Shown piece after piece: positions 1-11,745 of a DNA stretch of 64,000 bases. The notes beneath the pieces are model-generated. The model did not search any database. It was not told the DNA's origin and worked only from the letters and a program-made list of their open reading frames with translations. The position numbers and the translations under genes were made by a program. Positions within the stretch are counted from its first letter, which is position 1. Each line of letters starts with the position of its first letter. The DNA comes from Alviniconcha marisindica (lineage: Eukaryota > Mollusca > Gastropoda > Provannidae), in assembly GCA_018857735.1 (NCBI GenBank), contig JABMCL010002678.1:129501-193500 (forward strand), read 5' to 3'.

Positions 1-64
1 GGCAGAGGTAGAGTTACCACTGGCAGAGGTAGAGTCACCCTTGGCAGAGGTAGGGCCACCATTG
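1..64. repeat. 21-bp tandem repeat at the window edge
   Basis: Three copies of a 21-bp unit of the form GGCAGAGGTAGAGTNACC are cut by the left edge. On the + strand it could be read as Gly-Arg repeats up to a TGA near position 93, so it may be the tail of a coding repeat, but no splice site or homologous motif supports that. I treat it as a minisatellite end. Confidence 0.4.
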
Positions 65-1830
65 CTTCCACCACTTTCTATTCTTTGTTTTGAATGGCTT
101 TCAGCTATCTCGTAGGTGACTTGCATGTGCTGATGGAATGTGACTTTGGGAGTATGTGTATGGATTTAAAATTTTCAGGGAAAAGCTGCCTCAAGCGTAG
201 TACTAAACAGTTTTCAGTTGCATTATTCGTGATGTATTGGCACAACAACAAAAAGAGAAAGTAGAATATTTCTTGTTGTGGTTGTCCTCACTTGCTTCTT
301 GGGAGAATGTAACAGGGGTGGGGCTGTTTTGTGTCTTATGGTCAGTTGCTGTTGTGCATAGTTTCAGAATTAAAGGAGAAATACAGATGCATCCATAATT
401 CGGTGGCAATAACTTCCTGGTAATTGCCACACAAAAGATATAAACATATCAGATTTATTTCTCACTGCCTTGTCTCACTTCTCTGCAATATAGTTTTCAA
501 AAGGACTTCGTTTTCTTTGAATTTTTTTGTTTTTGTTAAGTGTGTCTGAGTTTCTCCTTTAAAGATTGTACATTATTGTGGTGCTGTTTCTTTGCTATTT
601 TGTTGTTTCCAATATTTGTCAGTCAGCCAGTTTTGTTTTCAATTTGCATTTTTTTTTTTTTTTTTTAAATGATTTTTGTTGTTCTTTAAAGGGAGAGTTG
701 TTGGTTCAGAACTACTACAAGCTTGCTTTAATTTTCACTGTCTTTCTGTTTTCTGGTTCCATTTCAGCACTCAGTAATACGGATGCCACTTGTATGTGTC
801 CCTATGGTTATCGCATTCATTTCTGTGCTTCTCTGTCTTCACTGAGGCCCTCCCGCGGCCCCCGAATTTATTATGTGTGAAACTGCATGTTGACCAATCA
901 CCTAACTGGAAACATTTAGTGTGGACGTGGGGTCGACTGCTCAGTGAAAGAATGAGCCCTTTAAGTAGTCGGCAACAGTCGTGCTAACCCCTGTTCAGAG
1001 CTCTGTGAGGAGTGAAAACGCAGTGTTAAGAGCAAAAACTCTTCTGTTCAAGCTGTATAGGGTGAAGTTTATCTCCTTTTCTTTTACTTTCTTTCCTTCT
1101 TTCTTTCTTTCTTTCTTTCTTTCTTTCATTCTTTTCCCCCTTAGTAAAGTCCTGTTGAATTTTTATGTTACTGTTGTTAGTTTCTTTCGTTTCTGTCCAC
1201 TTAATTTGGTATTTTCTTTGTGTAATATGAGTTTGTTAATCCCCCACCCCCCACCCCCACCACCATCCCGCAACACGCCCCCTGCACCCCAGTCTTTTTA
1301 AGTGCCAAATGAATCTTTCTTTTATTATTTGCATTTGGTTATTTTACCTTCGTGGGCTGCCTTTTGTGAACACGCTGTGCACGTCTTTTTTCTTTCTGTT
1401 TTATCCTCTGCACACCGTGCCAGCTCTCTCCTCCGTAACTCTTTTGACGTGTAGTTTGGAGTCTAGGTGCTGCCTGTACTTACTTCAGTCATGTGTGCGT
1501 CTTTGCTGTTCACTGTTCAAGTGGCTCACCCAACCATAGCCATACAGCTAAAGAGCTTGGCCTAGTTGGCACCCTGTAAAAACTTAAGTATATCTATGTT
1601 GGACAATGTTGACAAGACAACCATGTGTCCATTGAAGCCAGGGTTCAGGTGCAGGTGTGGCAAGACTAATTGAATTGCTGGTAATTATGAGCTAGATTCA
1701 TTCAGCTGAGAATTCTGAAACACCAAAAATCAAGCAAACGAAAAAGTGAGCTACTAAACAAAAAGTAAGCTAACAGTAGATTAGTTTTGTTTTGCAGCTG
1801 TAGCCTTACAGCTGATCGAACTGGTGTCAT

Positions 1831-1966
1831 TCTGATACATATTTTCACACAATCTTGGGCAAAGGCTGATACATATTTTCACACAATCTTGGGCAAAGGC
1901 TGATACATATTTTCACACAATCTTGGGCAAAGGCTAATACATATTTTCACACAATCTTGGGCAAAG
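1831..1966. repeat. 34-bp tandem repeat, 4 copies
   Basis: Four nearly identical direct copies of a unit beginning TGATACATATTTTCACACAA and ending GGGCAAAGG. No coding potential is evident. Confidence 0.85.
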
Positions 1967-2979
1967 AAAATGTCACTGATTTAAAACAAAAACAAAAACT
2001 CCAGTAGTGTTTTTCCATGCCTTTGACACAAAATCGTAATGAGTCATTAAAACAGTTGTGCTTGGTGGCTTTGTGCCCTATGCCTTTGTTGTCCACCAAC
2101 CAAAATGCTGTGACAAGATCTTAAGACCAGTTGTGTTAGAACGGTATGCCTACTTCTGAACAGAAAGATATTGAAAATGAATCCAGCAGTATGACTGAGA
2201 GAATGGTGCAGCAGGGGTTAGTTCACTTTGCACGAAACAGATCTTCTTTTTTTATTGGGGCTGTTGTGAGACAGGTTCCACTGCATTCAGTTAACCCTTT
2301 TACTAACTTTTAGGACAAGTGTCTCAAGACCTGTGGGTCTACCCTGATGGAGCATTTTGACATTTTTGCTTTTTTAAAAATATACTATTTCAGAACTTAA
2401 TTTTACAGCAGTTCCGGCATGCTTTTAGACTTTCACTCTGCAAAGCATGAGACTGATCCAGGTGTTCCGTCTTTGTCTACATAGAAACTAAACATGCAAG
2501 TAAAAAGGCATGTTATGGGCAGAATGTGTAACAAAATGCAATTTGGACAAATGCAACAGAATGAAGATACACATTTTCCAACAACAAAAAGGAGGAAAGA
2601 GAAGGGGAAAAAGCAGGTTGCATAACAAAAAGGCAATCGGTCAGAGAGGTGATATAAAGAAGATTAAACATGTTCAACGAAAACAGCCAGTTGTGTGACA
2701 GGTGTAGATTACATATATATATATATATATGTGAGCAAAGATGACAGAAGATAGATAGGTGCAAAGAAAGGGAGCCTAGTTTATTTCAGCCAGATCAGTT
2801 TTGATCGGTAAACCACTGCATGAAAATGTCGTCCAAAACAACATAGCACTGGTGCTAGCCATTTGCTGGAGAGCATATTGCCATGTCCCTGCTGTGGGTG
2901 CATTGCCAGTGGGGAAGTCCAGATCCCCCGGTTGGGTAGCATACTGCCGGTGCCAGATCATGATGGTTGTTTAGTTTAA

Positions 2980-3247
2980 CCCTTTCCCTGCCCCTAGCTC
3001 ATCGTAAGACATCCATGGCAAAGCTGCTTCCTATGTACCCGCAGGACGTCATCATGACGTGCTTCTTGAATCCTGACATTTTGTGCGTTCATCTCCTGTG
3101 AAGCAGATTTTCAAAATGAACAGTTCTGGTTTGTTAAAACCTTCAAAATGAACAGTTCTGGTTTGTTAAAACCTGTCAGCGTGACGTGACGTGACGCATG
3201 TTAAAAAAATAGCTCCTGCAGTTCAATAGATTTTGGCAATGAAAGGG
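2980..3247. mobile_element. piggyBac-like MITE with TTAA target duplication
   Basis: A 268-bp element is flanked on both sides by TTAA (2976-2979 and 3248-3251). Its ends are inverted: CCCTTTCCCTGCC on the left and GGCAATGAAAGGG on the right, about 16 of 18 matching when the TTAA is included. TTAA target duplications and CCC-starting termini are typical of the piggyBac superfamily. There is no transposase frame, so this is a non-autonomous copy. Inside, a 32-bp segment around TTCAAAATGAACAGTTCTGG is duplicated in tandem (about 3112-3173). Confidence 0.65.
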
Positions 3248-3981
3248 TTAAATGAAGCCACCAAAGCAAGGAGGGGTGCTGGTTTTGAAACATTGTGTAT
3301 ATAAAGGCATATTCATAAGCACTGGCTATGTAGTAATGTTGTTCTGTTAGTAATTTCGAATATAGTATACTTCCCCCCACCTCCTGTTGGGTGTGGTTTT
3401 CAGTGTACCGTCGCTAGACATGCATGGCTGTGCTGCTTCTACATCTTCTTTTTTTTTTTATACACATGTATTAGAACATTTGGTATTTCTGAGAGATGTT
3501 TGAGGGTGCGTGCGTGTGAGTGTGTGTGTGTGTGTGTGTTTTCATAGTGCGTGTGCATGTTCATGCATGAGGCATAGACATAGGAGTTTACAGTACTTAA
3601 GGCAGCATCTTTTGAACTCTACCAATAGAATTGCAGTGTACATAGATACATATTGTTCGATTAGGAATCATACAAAATAGTATTATTCATGTTCGTTCAT
3701 AACTGAAGAAATTGAAATTAGACAGTATGTTCATCACCTTTTTTTTTTTTTTGTGGTTAACACTGGCTTCTCCCTCATTTGTTTGTTGTCTTCGTATGAT
3801 TTCTGTTTTGTTTACCATTGGTTAAAGCTGATGTTAGTTTCCCTACACATCAGGTGGTCATGTTTCTGAGGTCAGCAATGCCAAAGATAACTGCCTCCCG
3901 GTGTGTCCTGACTGTGGTGTCGGCATCAGCTAGTGCAGGGGTGAAAGTTGCTGCTGCCTGGATCTCAAGAATACTCTTGCT

Positions 3982-4163
3982 GATGACATGTTCTGCTGGA
4001 TCATGTCCCTCTGAAGACATGTTCTGCTGGATCATGTCCCTCTGATGACATGTTCTGCTGGATCATGTCCCTCTGAAGACATGTTTACAACCATGTCTGA
4101 AGACATGTTCTGCTGGATCATGTCCCTCTGAAGACATGTTCTGCTGGATCATGTCCCTCTGAA
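3982..4163. repeat. About 30-bp tandem repeat
   Basis: About five copies of a unit containing GACATGTTCTGCTGGATCAT and CCCTCTGA, with one irregular unit near 4080-4105. Confidence 0.8.
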
Positions 4164-5065
4164 CTGATCCATTGGCATGGCATGTTCTTTGAAAAAGGGG
4201 CATGAAATAGCTGTAAAGTGCTTATTAAAAACAATTCAAACCTCTTGGGTTTTTCAGGGTGCTTTGCTTCTTGGACCCACTCCTTCATCCTTGGGCCCCT
4301 AATGTTGATACAGCTCATACCTCTCCCATGCCGCATTTCTACCCTAACCGTGGGGCCTTTGTCTGCCATTGCACCATCCTGATCCCCTCCCCCCAGCAGA
4401 ATCCTGATTTGAGGATTTCCAGATGTCAGCTTTCACCTTTGCCAGTGCAGTTGATTGCTATTTTTGAAGGGAGCTGGTTTTCCCCAAACATGTTTTTGTC
4501 CAAGAGGCAGAGTAGAAGAGATCAACATGAAAACTTCAAATTCAAAAAATTTGTAGTTAAACAAATTGCCCTGTTTGTGTTATGTCAAATTTAGAGGATG
4601 AGTTGTGAGTGATGATGAGCAGGATACCCAGTTGACATGTTCTTTACGCAGCGCGTTCTTTGCTGTAGGAAAGTCACCATAGAGATTGCAGTACTTGTCA
4701 GACCAGGTGCGACACTGGCTGGTTTTATATAATGATCAATGGTGTGAAACACATGTAAAGTTTTAAAAAAAGACACTTAAAGTTTTGACGAAAAACAACA
4801 TGCACTTTGTCTCGGATGCCTTTAGCTGGGCAACATGCAAATGCTTACAGTACAATGGCAGTGAGGAGGTAGAAAAGGTCAAGAAAACTAAGCCGATTTT
4901 GCAGGGTTGCTTTCCAGTGATGAGTGTTATGCCTCCTGCTGGGTTTTCCAGTAATGGTGGTTGGGTGATGGGTGTTACAGACATCCAGTCCCACAGTTGT
5001 TGCTCACAGAACTCGTTTTCTGAATGCCACATTTTTTTTAAATCGGTGAAACATTTTGAAGAGAA

Positions 5066-5173
5066 AATCATTGATTTGAAGTTCTTATTTTTGGTCCCTT
5101 CGACAAAGCTTGCTTTGAGTATCATTGATTTGAAGTTCTTATTTTTGGTCCCTTCGACAAAGCTTGCTTTGAG
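5066..5173. repeat. 54-bp perfect tandem duplication
   Basis: Two consecutive identical copies of a 54-bp segment starting ATCATTGATTTGAAGTTCTT. Because 54 is divisible by three it keeps a long fortuitous frame open on the + strand. I see no domain in that frame. Confidence 0.85.
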
Positions 5174-6024
5174 CCGGCTAGCTTGTTTGATGAGCAGCTT
5201 TCAGCAGCAAAACCACTATAGTACATCAGAGGAATTTATCTTCCCTTGTTGCTTCAGCTTTTTCCAATGTGGGTGCTCTTGTGTCACTAACAGGGTTGTT
5301 GTATTACTTGAGTACTTACAAGTGTTGCGTACATGTATGACATATATATATATATACAATATAAAAACTAATTTATTTTCTGTTTTACATGCTGCAAGAT
5401 AAAAACATTAAGTACTATTGCCCCATTCTGGTATTTTTGTTACAAGTTTGTGGCCTCAGTACTGTATCATTATTATTATTATTTCAGTTTGGTTCCTTGT
5501 GTACCTGAGACCTTAGTTGCCTCTCTGTGGTTTAGAATAGCTTTGGGTTTGCTTTTGCTCTTGGTTCCATCTCTTTTTTTGTCTCTTGTGATTTTATCCT
5601 GTGAGTTTTGCATGTTACTGAGTACGGCCTTGGTTGTGAGAACAATGGTACATGTATTGTGTTAAGCCAAGATTAAATTTGACCCAATTTTATTTTAAAT
5701 TTTTTCCTCCCTTCCTCCTTTGCTTTTGTTTTGGTTAGATTTTTATTTTTATTTTTAAAATACAAACTTTCACGCATTGGTTCTACTTTTTGTATATGTA
5801 TTTTTGATTATTTGCTTAGCTCTAGATGAAGTGACACCATTGTGACTTAACAACTAGATATAATACAATGTTCATAGAAACATCATCATAATGTATGACC
5901 ACAGTTGCGTGATAAAACAGTAAGCTGATACTAACATGCCGGTACCTCAGTGTAGGTTACATGATTATACAGTGGGGTCCTTTATACTATAACCAGGTCA
6001 CTAGGAATGTCAGAACTAGCAAGT

Positions 6025-6080
6025 AAACATGGTGCTTAACGTCCACAGAAACCATAAGGCTTATTAGGGACGGGCTGTCA
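6025..6080. mobile_element. Dispersed repeat fragment (TTAACGTCCACAGAAACC type)
   Basis: The segment with GCTTAACGTCCACAGAAACC, AAGGCTTATTAGG and GACGG closely resembles 24650-24702, so it belongs to a dispersed element family. Its class cannot be determined from these fragments. Confidence 0.45.
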
Positions 6081-7399
6081 GAACTATACTTCCAACAGAA
6101 ATACATCTTCAGAGAACACAACCACAAAGTTCATTCTGTAAAGTCCCATATTGGCACATAGATGGTCTGATACATGCCACACATATGTATGTCCTATGTA
6201 GCTTCAGCATATATGTATGGGACATATATGTTTATTTGTAATGAGCATGGTTTTAGCTAAAGTGACTTTGTTTTAAAAGGGTTCCACTGTATATTTGTGT
6301 GTAAAAGCTGCACAAGCGAGAAGGGACATAACAAACTGGGTTGGGCAGGGTTGCTGTTCTTTGATTATGAAGAAATTTACCTCCCTTTCAATAGTTGAAT
6401 TTGAGCCATCCTTTAGCTTTGGAGGTTCATTCAGTTCAAGCCAAGGTAAATAACTCCAGCTTGAGAACGTTGTGTTGGTTTCATTCATTTTCTGAGTTAC
6501 TGTTGTTGGTACACAGATAATTGTTCAGTGAAAGTTGCATGTTGAAAGGTACAGCTGTTTTCTGTTTGCCATATTTAACTTTGTTTTCTGTATGATTCTT
6601 GTTTCAGTTAATCTACTCCTCCCTTGGTATTCATGTATGGTACTAGCACATGTTAGTTATTCATTCATTGATTGCTTTGCATTATAATAATCATACCTTT
6701 AAATTGATCAGAGCAAATCACGCTGCCGTGATTGTGGCTCACACGTTAGTAATGTGGATGGATTTATGAGACAAAGTGTCATTGTATTTGGATGAATGGA
6801 AGAGAGAGAAAACAACAACAGAAAAACAACAAAAGAGCACTTATTTCATAAATCTGTGCCTTAGTTGTGTATGTGTGAGTGTGTGTCGCTTTTCCCCCCT
6901 TTAAAATGAGGATACTGTATGAGTGTTTAATGCAAATGTTATGACTAAATGGATACGCTGTTCATGAGATATTTGTTTGTCTGAATCGTTAAAAAAATAA
7001 AATATGGACAACTTGAGAAAGATGTTGAATTTAGTTGTTAATTCTGCCTCTTTGCTGTGGAAAATGATCACTGTTAGTGTTACTGAAATTTCTGTGATCT
7101 GTGATCCTGTTGTTAGCGGGCCTCACCCCGATCAGACCACCACCTGACTGTCCCCAAGCTCCTCTTTGATCATTTGAGGGAGGAGGGGAGTAAGATATTT
7201 GCAGTCAGAGCAGTTCTCACTGTTATGTGTTCATTCATTATTAGCTTCTGTACTGTCGGTGGATGACTAGCACGTAAGGAAAAGAATACAAAAAATTTGA
7301 TGCAATAGTTCTTTGTTCATTTCTTTTTGAGTTTGTGAAAGGTACCTTTGATTGTTTCTGAAATAACATGAAGGGGAATAGATATTGACTGCTTTATTG

Positions 7400-7569
<170 letters not shown>

Positions 7570-9242
7570 TTTTCCATCTTTTCATTTCTGTTCCAGTTAT
7601 CCCCACGCCCACTCCCCACCCTCTCTGGGGACAAAAAAAAAGAAAGATGGTTTATTTTATTTTATTGTCGCACCCAAACTCCTACACTACCCTGTAGACA
7701 TAGTGATAGAAAAACACCAACTGTTGAAATGTCAGGTACACTGCAACCAACATATGACTGTTTGGCTGTTGTCACCTAAATGTGCAGAAAGAGAAGTCTC
7801 CGCTAGTTAATTGAAAAAGCTTGATGTTTAGACTGGTTCTGGAATTTGCTGATGTAACTGTTGTTGTTTTGGGGGGTGGGGGGACTGAGTCCTGAATGGT
7901 CAAACACTTGACTAGTATATCTGTGTGGTGCTTCAGTCACTGTATATGACTTTCTTTCGGTCATGATTTACCAGAAAGGGAGATATGTGATCTGGCTCAC
8001 ACTTTGCCTTGCTTTTGCTAATGCTAAGTATGTTCATATATATATATCTATATCTATATATATGTATGTTTGTGTGTGTATGTATGCTTGAAAAACAAAC
8101 TTTTCTCTGTAGAGATTGGAGGATGCAAGCCACTCTATGTAGTTTTTAGCACTGAATGAGAATTTGGCTGTTGGATTTCCCAGAATTTAACCTGTAACTA
8201 ATATCAATAGCTCAACTGCTGTACTCCTTGACACTGGTCAAAAACCCAACCCTGTCTCAGTCCTCAACATGGCCAGTGATAAACTGTAATGTTGTTCTGC
8301 TTACAAGTCCAAGGTTTCCAGTAGCTAGAAACTTAACAGATAATTTATCTCTTGATTATCATTTTGCATAACCTTCACAATGTACGTGTTGATCATCTTT
8401 TTTTTAAAGAAGCGCATATTTATATATATTTTTTTTTTTTAAAGACTATAAGCAAAGTAAATGGTAAAAGCAGTTCTTTTTCTTTAAAAACGTATGACAG
8501 ATCACAGGGTTTACCTTTGAGAAGGGGTACAGCATGCTAACCTTTTAACGGCATGAACACTAGCAAGAACAGAGACGTATGTGTTAACCGCACAGTTTTT
8601 GCGGCAGAGACGTAGGCGTTAACTGCACAGTTTTAGCGGACTGTGTTGCTTGGCCTGATTGTATGTGTACATGTGTGTTTGTTGCGTGCGTACCTGTCCA
8701 CCAATTTCAAACCACTGACTCATACCACTGTTGTGATCTCTCACTTGCCACCCACTCAAAGTTGATTGATTCGAGAGCGCAGGTAAGCACGTCCAGGTAG
8801 CTGGGTCACCTTGCTGACTACTTATTTTTCTCCTCTGATTCTCATTGGGTGACTGTGACAACCTTGTGTACTTAACATTATTCCATTCTCAACTGTATCA
8901 CATGTCATACTACGGTCGTGTAGTCGCTGTTCATTCTATTGCATTCTTTTTGCAGAATGCTGAACTAATACTGTGTGCACTTTGCCTATGGTTTTTCATT
9001 TTATTTTGGCTTTATTTTCATTGATTAGCCATGACTCTGTGTCTGGTATTGTTTGGGTCAAAAAGTGTACAGATTAAACGGTTGTGCAGTTTTATTATCG
9101 TCATCAGTGGAGAGAAAATAATAATAATAATAAAACCTATTTTGAAATAATGATATGTATGTTGTGTCAGCCTTGAGTGACATTTTGTTAACTTTCTTTC
9201 TTTCATACTCTTTCTGCCTTACACAAGCTCTTTGATTTGTCG

Positions 9243-9270
9243 CGGGGGGGGGGGGGGGGGGGGGGGGGGT
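9243..9270. repeat. Poly-G run
   Basis: An uninterrupted G homopolymer of nearly 30 bases. Length in the assembly may be unreliable. Confidence 0.9.
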
Positions 9271-10183
9271 GGAATGAAACAACTCCCCAAGCAGACAAAG
9301 TGCAGATGTCCAGATTCAACACAAGTTTTGCAGATGACTTTATTTTATTCTGTGGATAGTAACTACTGCAATTTTAGGAACACTCTCAGCTCTTCTTTGA
9401 TTTTCACTGGTTCCATAAATTAATTTTGGTATTTAATGACCCTAATGTTTTCAGCTGTTATTGCCTGTAATGATAACGGAGTTTATCAGTTATATCATAT
9501 TTAGTGCCCCATTAACCCCCACCCCTCACCCCGCCCCACCCCATTCAGTTCTAATGTAGATTTGATAGTTGAATTCTGCTGTTTGTTGCTGCATGATACT
9601 GAATGGCTTCAGCAGCAATGCAACCTGGTGTTGGACTGGATTGCGTTTTGTCTGGGCTGTCACCCCTCCCCTATCCCCCCTCCCCCCTCGCCCTTTCTCG
9701 TGTGTTTGTCTTGTGTGCTCCTGCTTGTCCATATAAACATGCCTTCTATCTACTAACATTACCTGCAAGTGTTCGACAAGAACTTGCCTTTTGTTGACAG
9801 TTTGTTCTTGTTTTTACAACAGTAATCAACAAGCCATTTCAGCATGCAGAGAAAACAGTGTGTGTAGATGTGTGTATGTGTGTGTGTGTGTATATATATA
9901 TGTACATGCACATATATATATATACTTGTGCAGTACTAAGTGTAGAGCTAATTTCGTAAGGTTTAGTTTGCTCAAATTATGCTCTCTTTTTTTCTCTTTT
10001 TTTCTTTCTCTCGCCCAAAGAAACATCAAGTGTAGGCAAAAAGAGAGTGACGTTTTGTGGCGAATGGTAAGAGAGCTGTAGGATAGGAGAGAGGAGGGGT
10101 GGGGGGTAGCAGCAACAAGGCTGCGTGGGGAATGGGCGGGATGCCTGAAGGCCCGCTTTTAACAGCCGGCTGTGTTTGTACAG

Positions 10184-10231
10184 GTCTGAGTCGAGGAAAC
10201 ACAAAAAGAACAAGAAGAAGCACAACAAGAG
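10184..10231 (+). CDS. Srrm234: Srrm exon 1 of those visible: Lys-rich segment
   Basis: A 48-nt exon between TTTGTACAG and GTGAGT. It encodes SESRKHKKNKKKHNK plus split codons at both ends, the Lys/His-rich linker expected after the Cwf21 region in this family. A 29-bp minisatellite begins about 17 bp beyond its 5' splice site. Confidence 0.75.
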
Positions 10232-11533
10232 GTGAGTGATTGTGGTTTCGTGTGGGATCTCCCAGTCACGCACATTTCCTGTGGGATCTCCCAGTCACGC
10301 ACATTTCCTGTGGGATCTCCCAGTCATGCACATTTCCTGTGGGATCTCCCAGTCATGCACATTTCCTGTGGGATCTCCCAGTCATGCACATTTCCTGTGG
10401 GATCTCCCAGTCATGCACATTCCCTGTGGGATCTCCCAGTCACGCACATTTCCTGTGGGATCTCCCAGTCATGCACATTTCCCGTGGGATCTCCCAGTCA
10501 CGCACATTTCCTGTGGGATCTCCCAGTCATGCACATTTCCTGTGGGATCTCCCAGTCATGTACATTTCCTGTGGGATCTCCCAGTCATTCACATTTCCTG
10601 TGGGATCTCCCAGTCATGTACATTTCCTGTGGTATCTCCCAGTCATGCACATTTCCTGTGGGATCTCCCAGCATGCACATTTCCTGTGGGATCTCCCAGT
10701 CATGACATTTCCTGTGGGATCTCCCAGTCATGCACATTTCCTGTGGGATCTCCCAGTCACGCACATTTCCTGTGGGATCTCCCAGTCATGCACATTTCCT
10801 GTGGGATCTCCCAGTCATGCACATTTCCTGTGGGATCTCCCAGTCATGCACATTTCCTGTCAGACATTTCCTGGGATCTCCCAGTCACGCACATTTCCTG
10901 TGGGATCTCCCAGTCACGCACATTTCCTTGGGATCTCCCAGTCATGCACATTCCTGGGGATCTCCCAGTCAGCACATTTCCTGTGGGATCTCCCAGTCAT
11001 GCACATTTCCTGTGGGATCTCCCAGTCATGCACATTTCCTGTGGGATCTCCCAGTCACGCACATTTCCTGTGGGATCTCCCAGTCACAGCACATTTCCTT
11101 GGGATCTCCCAGTCATGCACATTTCCTGTGGGATCTCCCAGTCATGCACATTTCCTGTGGGATCTCCCAGTCATGTACATTTCCTGTGGGATCTCCCAGT
11201 CATGCACATTTCCTTTGGGATCTCCCAGTCACGCACATTTCCTTTGGGATCTCCCAGTCATGCACATTTCCTGTGGGATCTCCCAGACATGTACATTTCC
11301 TTTGGGATCTCCCAGTCATGCACATTTCCTGTCATGTACATTTCCTTTGGGATCTCCCAGTCATGCACATTTCCTTTGGGATCTCCCAGTCATGCACATT
11401 TCCTTTGGGATCTCCCAGTCATGCACATCTGCAGGCACAGGCACACGCATGACACTCAAGGAGACATGCACAAACATGTGCATGCATGCATGTGTATATG
11501 ATACACCTATATATATATATATACATGCACGTA

Positions 11534-11567
<34 letters not shown>

Positions 11568-11707
11568 ATGTGCATGACAAGTCTAGCTTTGATATTTTGA
11601 AGTGTAGTAGAGAGGTGCTGTTATTGATTGTGGACATCAGATGTGATTTTGAGAAGAGGTTGGTTTGTGACATGGATGAGGAGAAGCCACACACACACAC
11701 ACATGTG

Positions 11708-11745
<38 letters not shown>

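Noticed and set aside
4785..5402. A 205-codon + frame with an internal 18-residue duplication
   Set aside because: No recognisable domain, poor initiation context and ordinary intron-like composition. It stays open because the 54-bp duplication is a multiple of three. A small lineage-specific gene cannot be excluded, but nothing supports it.
10249..11430. CRISPR-like array
   Set aside because: Units are contiguous with no unique spacers, and the host is eukaryotic; this is a minisatellite.
10236..11577. Overlapping + frames of 157, 421, 445 and 240 codons with ISQSCTFPVGSPSH repeats
   Set aside because: All come from the 29-bp minisatellite, whose length keeps three frames open. They are intronic to the Srrm gene and have no non-repeat domain.
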